Part shown: piece by piece, positions 9,976 to 18,330 of the stretch
Position numbering within the stretch: the stretch's first letter is position 1
Layout of the letters: each line of letters starts with the position of its first letter
Origin: Knoellia flava TL1
GTDB lineage: Bacteria; Actinomycetota; Actinomycetes; Actinomycetales; Dermatophilaceae
Length of the DNA stretch: 64,000 bases
NCBI RefSeq assembly: GCF_000768675.1
Contig: NZ_AVPI01000012.1
Span: 1 to 64,000 of the forward strand
Direction: 5' to 3'
Translations under genes and position numbers: made by a program
The notes under the pieces: generated by a model
Seen by the model: only the letters and a program-made list of their open reading frames with translations
Database searches by the model: none
What the model was told of the DNA's origin: nothing

Positions 9976-10126
9976 GGTCGGTCGAGCGTCGGGCACAGCG
10001 GACACGCTCCGAGCCCAGCGTCCAGGGTCCTGCCTCCTCGCAAGGTGGGCCCGCCACGTCGTGCGCCCATGGCCCGGTGACCCTGTCCGGGCAGCCCCCG
10101 TCGAGCGCCATGGGTCCGTTCGGGGT

Positions 10127-10166
10127 CGAGTACCTATAGGTGCGCACGAACACCTATGGGTACTCG
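10127..10166. repeat. 16-bp hairpin between pepN and the SGNH hydrolase gene
   Basis: The arms CGAGTACCTATAGGTG (10127-10142) and 10151-10166 pair at 15 of 16 positions around an 8-nt loop. It lies between two convergent genes and could terminate both, but no U-run follows. The rest of the 285-nt gap (9976-10260) shows no convincing gene. Confidence 0.7.
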
Positions 10167-10260
10167 AGCTCGAAGAGCGTCATCGGGGGGCCGCGGTCCC
10201 GGCACGGATGGCTCGCGCGACCCGTCGATGCGGCTCGAAGACCTGCGAGGAAAGCGCGGG

Positions 10261-11148
10261 TCAGAGGCCGACGCGGGCCTGGATCTGGTCGGCGTAGGCG
10301 CGCTCACCTGCGGTGTTGGGGTGCACCGGCACGTAGTTGAGCGACGCGGCGAGCGGCTCGACCCAGCGCACCCACGGCAGCTGGCAGGCGTCGCGGCCGG
10401 CTGACGGACCCCACATGTCGACGAACGTCGCACCGTTGTCCTTGGCCGCCTGCTCGAGCGCGGCGTTGAGGACCTGCTCGATGCCGTTGACGTAGGGCAC
10501 GTCCCCGACGGCGATCGGCATGGTCGCGTAGCAGCCGACGGTCGGCGGCAGGATCTGCGGGTAGCCCGGCACGACGATCCGCGCCCTGGGGGCCCGGGCC
10601 TTCGCGGCGGCGATCGCCGCACGCACGGCCGGGTAGGTCTTCGTCCGGATGGTGTCGGCGTAGGACGTGCCGTAGGTGTCCTTGCACGGACTTCCTTGGC
10701 CGAGCGTGGTCAGGCCGGCCGTCGCACACTGCTGGATGATGCTCGTGAAGACGCTCGAGTCGTTGCCGCCGATGCCGATGGTGACGAGGCGGGCCTCGGG
10801 CGTCACGGCGTCGAGCTGCGGGGCGACCCCGGGGAACTGGGAGCCGGTGAAGTCGCCGGTGTCGGCGCCGCCGCAGGTCACGTCGGTGAGCGCGCGGCCG
10901 GTGCGCTGTGCAAGGAGGTGCGGGTAGTTGAGCGCCGACTGCGTGCACTGGGGGTTGGCCGTGGCGCTGAGCGGCAGGACCCCGGAACCGGCGGAGAAGC
11001 TGTCACCGAGCGCGACGTAGGGGCCGTCGGCGACCCGTGGCGCACCTGAGGACGAGGCGCCCGGCGCCGCGAGCGCGGGGGCGGCGAGGCCGAGAGCGAG
11101 GGTTGTGGCGCTGGCAAGGGCAGCGAAGGCGAGGGTGGGGCGGCGCAT
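10261..11148 (-). CDS. Secreted SGNH/GDSL hydrolase (lipase or esterase)
   Basis: Exported ester hydrolase of 295 aa. A twin-arginine-free signal peptide (about residues 1-27) ends at ALA-AP. The mature protein has block I GDSFSAGSG with the nucleophilic serine, the oxyanion block GIGGND, and the C-terminal VHPNTAG with the catalytic histidine. Paired cysteines fit the Streptomyces-type extracellular lipase fold. The ATG at 11148 is chosen for the signal peptide and a GGAG site just upstream. It is convergent with pepN. Confidence 0.92.
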   Translation of the reverse strand: MRRPTLAFAALASATTLALGLAAPALAAPGASSSGAPRVADGPYVALGDSFSAGSGVLPLSATANPQCTQSALNYPHLLAQRTGRALTDVTCGGADTGDFTGSQFPGVAPQLDAVTPEARLVTIGIGGNDSSVFTSIIQQCATAGLTTLGQGSPCKDTYGTSYADTIRTKTYPAVRAAIAAAKARAPRARIVVPGYPQILPPTVGCYATMPIAVGDVPYVNGIEQVLNAALEQAAKDNGATFVDMWGPSAGRDACQLPWVRWVEPLAASLNYVPVHPNTAGERAYADQIQARVGL

Positions 11149-11302
11149 CCTGAACTCCGTTGTTCGGTGGGCACGAGGTCGTCTGGCTACTTTCAGGTAA
11201 CCACAGAATCGTGCGCCACCGGGGGCCGAGGTCGCGCACATCACGTGGGCGGACGGCATACCCGCCCGGGCGGACGGCATACCGATGCCTTCCGGAGGAA
11301 AG

Positions 11303-11343
11303 GTTGAGGGTCCGGAGGGACATGTTCCCTCCGGACCCTCAAC
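11303..11343. repeat. Perfect 18-bp hairpin upstream of the hydrolase gene
   Basis: GTTGAGGGTCCGGAGGGA at 11303-11320 pairs perfectly with 11326-11343 around a 5-nt loop. Just before it are two direct copies of GGGCGGACGGCATACC (about 11248-11284). It sits between the yajQ end and the hydrolase start, both on the minus strand, and may terminate yajQ transcription. Confidence 0.75.
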
Positions 11344-11385
11344 GTCCCCTCATGGGGCGCACAAACTGCCGCCCGGGCGCCCGGC

Positions 11386-11880
11386 TCAGCGGTAGTTCGT
11401 GTACTGCAGCGCGACGTCGAGGTCGGCGCCGTTGAGCATGCGCTGCACGGCCTGGAGGTCGTCGCGCGACTTGCTCGACACGCGCAGCTCGTCGCCCTGG
11501 ATCTGCGACTTCACGCCCTTGGGCCCCTCGTCGCGGATGAGCTTGTTGATCTTCTTGGCGTTCTCGGTGGAGATGCCCTGCTTGAGCGGGACGTCGAGCT
11601 TGTACTCCTTGCCCGACAGGCGTGGACCGGCCTCGGGGACGTCGAGGTGCTTGAGCGAGACCTTGCGCTTGACGAGCCAGGTCTGGACGACGTCGAGGAC
11701 GGCGAGGCAGCGCTCCTCGGAGTTGGCCTGCATCGAGATGGACTCACCGGACAGCTCGACCTTGGCGCCGACGTTCTTGAAGTCGTAGCGGTTGGCGACC
11801 TCCTTGGCCGCAGCGTTGACCGCGTTGGCGATCTCCTGCTTGTCGTAGTTGCTCACGATGTCCATGGAGCTGTCGGCCAC
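11386..11880 (-). CDS. yajQ: YajQ family nucleotide-binding protein
   Basis: Small RNA/nucleotide-binding protein of 164 aa. It has the family's tandem fold, beginning DSSMDIVSNYDKQEI and ending with the DLQAVQRMLNG segment and the QYTNYR tail. Members have been linked to cyclic-di-GMP binding in Xanthomonas; the role in actinobacteria is unknown. The GTG at 11880 has AGGAGG five bases upstream. It is divergent from tRNA-Tyr. Confidence 0.95.
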   Translation of the reverse strand: MADSSMDIVSNYDKQEIANAVNAAAKEVANRYDFKNVGAKVELSGESISMQANSEERCLAVLDVVQTWLVKRKVSLKHLDVPEAGPRLSGKEYKLDVPLKQGISTENAKKINKLIRDEGPKGVKSQIQGDELRVSSKSRDDLQAVQRMLNGADLDVALQYTNYR

Positions 11881-11950
11881 GGATCCTCCTCGTTCGGGTG
11901 CCCCGAGGGTGTCCTGGGAGCACGGTTTCGTTGTTGCGCGGTTGGCTTGC

Positions 11951-11956
11951 TATCCT
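11951..11956 (+). promoter_or_regulatory. Probable -10 box of the tRNA-Tyr gene
   Basis: TATCCT lies 11 nt before the tRNA 5' end in an otherwise AT-poor region. TTGTTG-like sequence about 15 nt upstream may be the -35 box. Assigned from spacing only. Confidence 0.5.
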
Positions 11957-11967
11957 TCCACGCGCAC

Positions 11968-12048
11968 GGCGGGTTGCCCGAGCGGCCAATGGGAGTGGAC
12001 TGTAAATCCATCGCGAAAGCTACGAAGGTTCGAATCCTTCACCCGCCA
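11968..12048 (+). tRNA. tRNA-Tyr (GTA)
   Basis: The acceptor stem GGCGGGT pairs with ACCCGCC at 12041-12047, with A as discriminator base. The anticodon stem TGGA/TCCA encloses CTGTAAA, giving anticodon GTA at 12002-12004. A long variable arm, expected for class II bacterial tRNA-Tyr, is followed by a normal T arm (GGTTCGAATCC). The CCA end is not fully encoded. A strong hairpin terminator follows within 20 nt. Confidence 0.97.
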
Positions 12049-12062
12049 CCCGTGCACGAAAG

Positions 12063-12094
12063 GGCCCCTGACCGGTATGCCGGTCAGGGGCCTT
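12063..12094 (+). terminator. Hairpin terminator of tRNA-Tyr
   Basis: A perfect 13-bp stem, GGCCCCTGACCGG pairing with its complement, has a TATG loop and is followed by a short T-containing tail. Its position 15 nt after the tRNA makes termination the natural reading. The loop region contains one GTATGCC heptamer. Confidence 0.85.
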
Positions 12095-12151
12095 CGTCAT
12101 GCGTCCCACCGTCCGTGCCGGGCACCGATCCGGTATGCATGACCTGACAGC

Positions 12152-12171
12152 GACGTGACGTGACGTGACGT
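12152..12171. repeat. Four tandem copies of GACGT
   Basis: Four perfect pentamer copies lie 20 nt before the ZIP-transporter start. This could be replication slippage, or a slippage-prone spacer that alters the upstream region; no regulatory role is evident. Confidence 0.5.
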
Positions 12172-12191
12172 GAAGCGGCGAGGAGGTGCAC

Positions 12192-12941
12192 ATGCCGGTG
12201 TGGGCGCAGGCGGGCCTGTGGGGCCTGCTCGCCGGTGGCGCACTCGTCATCGGCGCCGCCGTGGCGTGGTTCGTCCGGGTGCCGCAGCGCGTCGTCGCGA
12301 CGGTCATGGCGTTCGGCGCCGGAGTGCTCATCTCCGCTCTGTCCTTTGACCTCGTCGACGAGGCCGAGCGGACCGGCGGGCTCGTGCCGACCGCCGGGGG
12401 CTTCCTCGCGGGTGCCGTCGTCTATGTCGCCGCCAACGTCCTGCTCGCCCGGCGCGGCGCCCGCCACCGCAAGCGCTCGCACGAGATGCAGGGCTCGGAG
12501 GAGGAGACGCCGGGCAGCGGCGCCGCCATCGCCGTCGGGGCCCTCCTCGACGGCATCCCCGAGTCGATCGTCCTCGGGCTGACGCTGCTCACGGGGGAGG
12601 GTGTCGGCGTCGCCGTCCTCGTCGCGATCTTCCTGTCCAACCTGCCCGAGGGTCTGTCGAGCGCGGCCGGGATGAAGGCCTCGCACCGCAGCGCCCGCTA
12701 CGTCTTCGGCGTCTGGGGCGGCATCGCGGTCGCCAGCGGGCTCGCCGGTCTGGTCGGCGTGCTCGTGCTTGAGGGCGCCTCACCCGAGACCGTCGCGGCC
12801 ATCACCGCGCTCGCGGCCGGCGCCATCCTCGCGATGGTCGCCGACACGATGATCCCCGAGGCCTTCGAGAAGACCCACCTGTATGCCGGTCTCGCCGCGA
12901 CCGTGGGCTTCCTCTCGGCCTTCGTCCTCAGCCACGCCTGA
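12192..12941 (+). CDS. ZIP family metal transporter
   Basis: Divalent-metal (zinc-type) transporter of 249 aa with eight predicted membrane helices. The metal-site helices carry LLDGIPESIVLG and FLSNLPEGLSSAAGM, the classic ZIP H/N-P-E-G pattern. A short charged, histidine-containing loop lies at about 90-110. ATG 12192 is chosen because AGGAGG at 12181-12186 sits five bases upstream; the in-frame GTG at 12186 would overlap that site. Direction of transport and the true metal are not determinable. Confidence 0.93.
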   Translation: MPVWAQAGLWGLLAGGALVIGAAVAWFVRVPQRVVATVMAFGAGVLISALSFDLVDEAERTGGLVPTAGGFLAGAVVYVAANVLLARRGARHRKRSHEMQGSEEETPGSGAAIAVGALLDGIPESIVLGLTLLTGEGVGVAVLVAIFLSNLPEGLSSAAGMKASHRSARYVFGVWGGIAVASGLAGLVGVLVLEGASPETVAAITALAAGAILAMVADTMIPEAFEKTHLYAGLAATVGFLSAFVLSHA

Positions 12942-12953
12942 GCGCGGGCTGCC

Positions 12954-13460
12954 TCAGGTGGCCGGTGGCGTCGGGCCCCGGCGGCGCCGACGCCCGAGGA
13001 GACCGGTGATGCGCAGCCGGTTGTAGCGCTGGATCGCGATGAAGGGCAGGTTGACGAGGACCCCGTAGGCGACGAGCAGGACCGACGGCAGCGGCGGGTT
13101 CCACAGGACGAAGAGCGGGGCGCACGCCATCGCCCACCAGTGCCCGAGCTCGGCCCGGCGCGTCTCACGGGTGAAGGCCTCGAGCCCGTCGTCGTCGAGC
13201 GACGCCAGCTCACGTTTGCTCACACCACCGGCGAAGAGGTTCCCTGCCTCGGGGAGCCGGTCCTTCCAGCGGTGGATGCGCAGGCGGTCGCGGTAGAACC
13301 GCGCGTCCTCGAAGGCCCGGGTCCGCAGGAGCCAGCCGTCGTTCTCGAGCCGGTGGCGCGGGAGCCGGTGCGCGAGGTAGCCGGTCACGGCGTGGAACAG
13401 GCCCCACGCGACGACGTCGATGACGACGACGAGCGGGAGCGGCACCTGCTGGGCCAGCAT
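12954..13460 (-). CDS. CrtO-like carotenoid glycoside acyltransferase
   Basis: The 168-aa membrane protein resembles glycosyl-4,4'-diaponeurosporenoate acyltransferase, the last enzyme of staphyloxanthin synthesis, which esterifies a fatty acid to the sugar of a glycosylated carotenoid. Family-like parts are the ENDGWLLRTRAFED and RIHRWKDRLPEAG regions. Hydrophobic segments flank both ends. Its ATG overlaps the stop of the glycosyltransferase (ATGA), and it is the last gene of the carotenoid operon. The reaction is inferred from resemblance and context. Confidence 0.8.
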   Translation of the reverse strand: MLAQQVPLPLVVVIDVVAWGLFHAVTGYLAHRLPRHRLENDGWLLRTRAFEDARFYRDRLRIHRWKDRLPEAGNLFAGGVSKRELASLDDDGLEAFTRETRRAELGHWWAMACAPLFVLWNPPLPSVLLVAYGVLVNLPFIAIQRYNRLRITGLLGRRRRRGPTPPAT

Positions 13461-14647
13461 CACTCGCTCCGCAGCCGTGCGCCCACGGCCACGTCGCGCC
13501 CTCGCCACGTCACCCTGCCGAGGAGGTGGGTGAGGACCAGCGACCGGAGGAAGACGAGGGCGAAGAAGGCCAGCGGCACCGGGAAGAGGACCCAGGCCCA
13601 CCAACGAAACGTGCCGATGCGTGCGAGCAGCCCGCGCAGGTGGGTCGCGGTCGCGACCCAGGCGAGCAGCCAGACGAGGACGGACAGCCAGGCCGAGACG
13701 GCCCCTCGGGTGGTCGCCACCGTGACGAGGGCCGAGACGACGCCACCCGCGACCGCACAGTGGGTCGCGACCCACAGCCCGGCGAGGACGGAGGAGCGAG
13801 GGTCGGCCTGCGTGGCGCCCGAGGCGAAGTTCTTGGTCCAGCCCTCGACGAGCTGGCGCGCGCCGCCGGGATACATGCGCATCGCCACGGCGGCGCCGCC
13901 CACGACGCACGACACCGGCAAGCCGGCTCGGTCGTAGGCGGCGGCGAGCGAGGCGTCGTCGAGGATCTCTCCCCGGATGGCCTCGTGGCCCCCGGCCGCG
14001 ACGTAGTCGGCTCGGGACGTCACGAGGCACGGCCCGAAGGCCATGGGGACGCAGGGCGGACGGGGGGCGAACAGGCCCGTGCCCATGAGCGACACCGCGT
14101 TGAAGTAGGCGGACAGCTGCTCGTAGGCCCGGACCGGGCGGTGGTGCGGCTGGACCGAGACGAGACCTCCCTCGCGCGTGTGCTGCTCGAGGAGGGCCGG
14201 GAGGGCCTCCGTGGACAGGTCGGTGTCGGCGTCGAGGAAGACGAGCACCGAGCCGGAGGTCGCCTGCACGCCCAAGTGGCAGGCCCACGACTTGCCGACC
14301 CATCCCGCCGGGGGCTCCGGCGCCCGCAGGACGTGCGCGCCGCCCGCGGCGGCCAAGTCGGCGGTGCCGTCGGTCGAGCCGTCGTCGACCACGACGAGGT
14401 CGCGCAGCGAGGCGCGCACCGGGGCGAGCGAGGCCAGCAGCGCAGGGACCGAGACCGCCTCGTTCCGCGCGGGGACGACGACCGACACGTCCGGGAGGCC
14501 GGGCTCCTCCGGGCCCGGTGCTGCCGCCTGCGGGGCGGGGAGCGTGCGCAGCCGGGCGAGCTGGTGGCGTGCCAGGACGACCATGGACGCGACGAGGACG
14601 ACGCAGAGCACGACGTCCCACGCGAGCGACCAGGCGGAGGCGGTCAC
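13460..14647 (-). CDS. CrtQ-like carotenoid glycosyltransferase (GT2)
   Basis: Membrane-anchored family 2 glycosyltransferase, 395 aa, of the 4,4'-diaponeurosporenoate glycosyltransferase type. An N-terminal membrane helix is followed by the GT-A core VSVVVPARNEA, DDGSTDGTADL and the DAD metal motif in VFLDADTDL, then several C-terminal helices. GTG 14647 overlaps the P450 stop. Next to a carotenoid hydroxylase-like P450 it probably glycosylates a hydroxylated xanthophyll, since no carboxylic carotenoid pathway is seen here. Confidence 0.85.
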   Translation of the reverse strand: MTASAWSLAWDVVLCVVLVASMVVLARHQLARLRTLPAPQAAAPGPEEPGLPDVSVVVPARNEAVSVPALLASLAPVRASLRDLVVVDDGSTDGTADLAAAGGAHVLRAPEPPAGWVGKSWACHLGVQATSGSVLVFLDADTDLSTEALPALLEQHTREGGLVSVQPHHRPVRAYEQLSAYFNAVSLMGTGLFAPRPPCVPMAFGPCLVTSRADYVAAGGHEAIRGEILDDASLAAAYDRAGLPVSCVVGGAAVAMRMYPGGARQLVEGWTKNFASGATQADPRSSVLAGLWVATHCAVAGGVVSALVTVATTRGAVSAWLSVLVWLLAWVATATHLRGLLARIGTFRWWAWVLFPVPLAFFALVFLRSLVLTHLLGRVTWRGRDVAVGARLRSE

Positions 14648-15993
14648 GCCGAGGACCCGACCCGCGACGTGACGACGAGCCGCATGCCGCCGCGGGGGTG
14701 CAGCGCCACCCTGGCCTCGGCGAAGGGACGGGACCAGCCCGGTGGCGTGTCGAACCGGAAGTCCGCCAGCACCCGGGTGAGCACCACGACCATCTCGGCG
14801 AGCGCGAACTCGCGCCCGATGCACAGGCGTGGTCCCGCACCGAACGGCAGGTAGGCGCCGCGATGGTCCCGCCCGGCCGCGAAGCGTTCGGGGCGGAAGT
14901 CGAGCGGCGCCTCCCAGAGCCCGGGGTGGCGGTGGACGACCCACGGGCTGATGATCGCGAGCGTCCCCGCGGGCACGTCTCGGCCACCGATGGCATCCGC
15001 TGCGGCAGCCCGGCGCGAGATGGCCCACGCGGGGGGATAGAGACGCAGCGCTTCGTCGACGACCGCGCGGGTGAGCGGCGCTGCCGCCCCAGCACCGACG
15101 ATGGGAGGAGGCACCGGCAGCCCCACCGCCTCCCGGTGCAGGTCGTCCTGGTCGGAGGGGTGCTCGGCGAGCAGCATGAGGGTCCAGGTGAGGCCGGCGG
15201 CGACCGTCTCGTGCCCGGCGATGACCATCGTCACGAGCTCGTCGCGGATCTCGTCGTCCGACAGCCCCGCGTCGAGGAGCAGGCCCAGCAGGTCGTCACC
15301 CGAGCCGTCGCGCCTGGCGGTCGAGCGCCGCCGGCCCGAGATGATCTCGTGCGAGAGCCGGTCGAACTCGCGGCGGGCGGCGCGGATCCGCCGGTTGAGC
15401 GGTGTGGGTGCGGCGTGCGGCAAGGGCAGGATCGAGCGACCTGCCTTGACGACGAGCACGGCCGCGGCGCTGGTCGCGTCGAGCAGGCGCTCGGCGTGCC
15501 CCGAGAGGTCCGAGCCGAAGAGGGCGCGTCCCACGACGTCGAGGGCGAGCCGGGCCATGACCTCGGAGACCTCGACCTCCCCCGGCCCTGCCCGCCCGAC
15601 GTCCCAGCCGCGCAGGGCCTCGTCGGTCGCGCCGACGACGTGCTCGCTGACGGCGGCCAGCCGGTGCCGGTGGAAGGCCGGAGCCGCCGCCCGACGGTGC
15701 TCGATCCACGACGGCTCCGCGCTCGCGAGCAGCCCGTCGCCGGTGATCCGGCCCAGTGCGGAGTACTGGACGGTGTTCTTGGTCCACCGACGGGCCGAGG
15801 TCTGCAGGACGTGGCGGACGTCGTCGGGTCCCGAGAGCAGCAGCGCCGGTGTGCCCGGCACCGGGAAGGCCGCGACGTCGCCGAACTCGTCACGGACCTC
15901 GTCGAGGAAGCTCAGGGGGTCGGCTCTCACCCGACGGAAGGCCCGGGCCATGTCGAGGGCGCTCGGCCCGGGGAAGAGCATCGGCGCGCTCAC
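14644..15993 (-). CDS. Cytochrome P450, CYP175-like carotenoid hydroxylase
   Basis: P450 of 449 aa with the I-helix AGHETV (259-264), the ExxR pair E314/R317 in DEALRLYPPAW and the heme-ligand loop FGAGPRLCIGREFA with C391. From memory, the GHETVAxxLTW, ALRLYPPAW and VxLxPxGG blocks match Thermus CYP175A1, a beta-carotene 3-hydroxylase. GTG 15993 overlaps the cyclase stop (GTGA); ATG 15981 is an alternative. It probably hydroxylates the carotenoid end ring to provide the hydroxyl that the next enzyme glycosylates. Confidence 0.87.
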   Translation of the reverse strand: MSAPMLFPGPSALDMARAFRRVRADPLSFLDEVRDEFGDVAAFPVPGTPALLLSGPDDVRHVLQTSARRWTKNTVQYSALGRITGDGLLASAEPSWIEHRRAAAPAFHRHRLAAVSEHVVGATDEALRGWDVGRAGPGEVEVSEVMARLALDVVGRALFGSDLSGHAERLLDATSAAAVLVVKAGRSILPLPHAAPTPLNRRIRAARREFDRLSHEIISGRRRSTARRDGSGDDLLGLLLDAGLSDDEIRDELVTMVIAGHETVAAGLTWTLMLLAEHPSDQDDLHREAVGLPVPPPIVGAGAAAPLTRAVVDEALRLYPPAWAISRRAAAADAIGGRDVPAGTLAIISPWVVHRHPGLWEAPLDFRPERFAAGRDHRGAYLPFGAGPRLCIGREFALAEMVVVLTRVLADFRFDTPPGWSRPFAEARVALHPRGGMRLVVTSRVGSSA

Positions 15994-16328
15994 GTCGTGC
16001 TCCGGGCATCCTCGCGGGGGCCCAGCCGAACCCAGACCGCACAGGTGAGCAGGAGCAGTGCGAAGCCGAACCCGAGGTCCTCGACCGGGGCGAACGCGAT
16101 GCGCCCGTCGCCGAGGGCCTCGACCGCACCGCTGCCGAGGATGGCGTCGCCGTCGTAGCTGACGATGCGGCGACCGGTCAGCCACCCGTTGGTGAGCAGC
16201 TGGAAGCCCACGACGATGGCGTAGGACAACCACCAGGTGCTCGACGACGTCAGCCGGGTGCGCAACACCCAGCGGTCGAGGACGACGGAGGTGACCAGGG
16301 CGATGAGCGTGAGGGAGGTGTAGGTCAC
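15990..16328 (-). CDS. Lycopene cyclase domain protein, second subunit (CrtYd/CrtYf type)
   Basis: Hydrophobic protein of 112 aa with three membrane helices, matching the small second subunit of heterodimeric actinobacterial lycopene cyclases. The GFQLLTNGWLT segment and a conserved PxEDxGF motif (about residues 80-87) carry the active-site acid. GTG 16328 overlaps the stop of the first subunit. Ring type (beta, epsilon or gamma) cannot be read from sequence alone. Confidence 0.88.
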   Translation of the reverse strand: MTYTSLTLIALVTSVVLDRWVLRTRLTSSSTWWLSYAIVVGFQLLTNGWLTGRRIVSYDGDAILGSGAVEALGDGRIAFAPVEDLGFGFALLLLTCAVWVRLGPREDARSTT

Positions 16329-16696
16329 GTCGTCTCCTTCACCCGCGGTGCGTCGGTGCGCTCGCGCGCGAACCAGCGTCCCGGTCGCCCGCGAAGCGTC
16401 CGCACGGCCTCGTAGGTGAGGATCGCGCAGAGCGGGATGACGACGAAGAAGCCGATCTCCTCGAGCGGGATGCCGGCCACCCGCACCGGCAGCGTCTGCT
16501 CGGGGTCGAACCACCAGTGCCCCGCGTCGGTGGCCCACAGGTCCCAGAGCACGAACGGCCCGGCCGCGAGCAGGATCGTCAGGCCGAGCCGGCGCACCTG
16601 TCGCAGCACGCCGAGCCCGAGGACGAGCTCGAGCGGGATGGTGCCGACGAGGCAGAAGACGAGCATGGCGACATAGGCCCAGCTGCCCAGCGTCAC
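16325..16696 (-). CDS. Lycopene cyclase domain protein, first subunit (CrtYc/CrtYe type)
   Basis: Membrane protein of 123 aa, partner of the following gene. It carries the second copy of the cyclase motif, IPLEEIGFFVVIP, with adjacent acidic residues. The pair corresponds to one fused fungal/archaeal-type lycopene cyclase split in two. GTG 16696 overlaps the crtI stop. With the CYP175-like hydroxylase downstream, beta-ring formation is the more likely product, but this is inference. Confidence 0.88.
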   Translation of the reverse strand: MTLGSWAYVAMLVFCLVGTIPLELVLGLGVLRQVRRLGLTILLAAGPFVLWDLWATDAGHWWFDPEQTLPVRVAGIPLEEIGFFVVIPLCAILTYEAVRTLRGRPGRWFARERTDAPRVKETT

Positions 16697-18330
16697 GAGC
16701 CCCGCCCCGCCGTCGAGTCGTCGGCGCCGACTCCGGCCGCTCCGGTCGCCGTCGGGGTGAGCGGCTCCGGCAACGGCGTGGTCGACGAGTCGCCGCGCAC
16801 CGACTTGAGCACGACCTCGGCGCTGATGAGGCACATGGGCAGCCCGATGCCGGGGATCGTGCTCGACCCCGCGAAGTGCAGCCCCTCGACGGTGCCGGAC
16901 GAGACCCGGCCCCGGAAGAACGCGCTCTGCGTCGTCGTGTGGGCCGGACCGAGCGCTCCGCCGGACCAGGCGTTGAGGTCGGTCTCGAAGTCCTTCGGTC
17001 CGATGGTGCGGCGCACGACGACCCGTTCGGCGAGGTCGGGCACGCCGGCCCACGCGGCGATCTGGGCGATGGCGGCGTCGGCGATCCGCTCGACCGCCTC
17101 GTCACCGGCACCGTCCACACCACCGGCTCCGAGGCCGGGGTCGGCCGGCGTCGGCACGAGCACGAAGAGGTTCTCGTCGCCGTCGGGGGCGACGGTCGGG
17201 TCGGTCGCCGACGGACGGCAGACATAGATCGACGCCGGGTCCGGCATGGGGTCGCCCGACCCGTGGAGGACGTCGAAGTGGCGTTGCCAGTCCGTCGTGA
17301 AGAGGAGGGAGTGGTGGGCGAGCTCGGGCACCCGGCCGCGGACCCCGAGCAGGACGAGCACGGCGCCGGGGCCCGGGTCGCGGCGTTCCCACCACGCGTC
17401 GGAGTGCTCGCGCAGGTCGGCCGGCAGCAGCTCGGTCTCGACGTGGTGCAGGTCGGTCGCCGCCACGACGAGGTCGGCGGGCCGCAAGGACTCGCCGGAG
17501 TCGTCCCGGACGCGGACACCCGTGACCCGTGCGCGCCTCCCGCGCCCCTCGAGCGGCTCGGTCTCGATCGCCGTCGCGGTCGAGCCGGTGACGATGCGGA
17601 CCCCCTCGGCCTCGGCCAGGGCCGCCATCCGGTCGACGAGCCGGGCGAACCCGCCGTGCGGGTAGTGCACGCCCTCGACCAGGTCGAGGTGGCTCATGAG
17701 GTGGTAGAGCGCCGGCGCCCGCTTCGGTGACGTGCCGAGGAAGACGGCCGGATAGCCGAGCACCTGGCGCAGCCGTACGTCGCGCACCTGCCCGGCGACG
17801 AACGACTCGAGCGGCTGGGTGAGAAGTCGTCCGAGGCGCCCGAGTCGTCGCAGGACCTGGAGCCGCACGAGCGGGGTGAACGACTCGAACGTCGTGTAGA
17901 GGAAGCGCTGCACGGCGAGGTCGTAGGTCGAGCGCGCGGAGTCAAGGTAGCGAGCGATCGCGTCGCCCGCTCCCGGCTCGACGGCCTCGAAGGTCTCCAC
18001 GACCTCGTCGCGACCCGACCGGACCTCGAGCGGCGTCGGGTCGCCCTCGAAGAAGACCCGGTATGCCGGCTCGAGACGTTCGAGGTCGAGCTCGGCCTCG
18101 GTCGTGGTCCCGAGGAGACGGAAGAAGTGGTCGAAGACATCGGTCATGAGCCACCACGAGGGCCCGGTGTCGAAGACGAAGCCGTCGGACGCCCACCGGC
18201 CCGCCCGGCCACCGACGACCTCACCGCGGTCGTGCAGCTCCACGTCGTGCCCGTCGCGCGCCAGCAGTGCGGCCGCGGCGAGTCCGCTCACCCCACCCCC
18301 GATGACGACCACCCTGCGCCGCGTGCTCAC
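16693..18330 (-). CDS. crtI: Phytoene desaturase
   Basis: FAD-dependent enzyme of 545 aa that desaturates phytoene, probably to lycopene. The dinucleotide-binding motif GGGVSGLAAA is at about 11-20, followed by GGRAGRW. The C-terminal GLHFAGSSTIPGIGLPMCL segment is diagnostic of CrtI. An acidic, Thr/Ala-rich tail of some 30 residues extends beyond it. GTG 18330 overlaps the crtB stop (GTGA), so upstream open frame is not used. Confidence 0.95.
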   Translation of the reverse strand: MSTRRRVVVIGGGVSGLAAAALLARDGHDVELHDRGEVVGGRAGRWASDGFVFDTGPSWWLMTDVFDHFFRLLGTTTEAELDLERLEPAYRVFFEGDPTPLEVRSGRDEVVETFEAVEPGAGDAIARYLDSARSTYDLAVQRFLYTTFESFTPLVRLQVLRRLGRLGRLLTQPLESFVAGQVRDVRLRQVLGYPAVFLGTSPKRAPALYHLMSHLDLVEGVHYPHGGFARLVDRMAALAEAEGVRIVTGSTATAIETEPLEGRGRRARVTGVRVRDDSGESLRPADLVVAATDLHHVETELLPADLREHSDAWWERRDPGPGAVLVLLGVRGRVPELAHHSLLFTTDWQRHFDVLHGSGDPMPDPASIYVCRPSATDPTVAPDGDENLFVLVPTPADPGLGAGGVDGAGDEAVERIADAAIAQIAAWAGVPDLAERVVVRRTIGPKDFETDLNAWSGGALGPAHTTTQSAFFRGRVSSGTVEGLHFAGSSTIPGIGLPMCLISAEVVLKSVRGDSSTTPLPEPLTPTATGAAGVGADDSTAGRGS

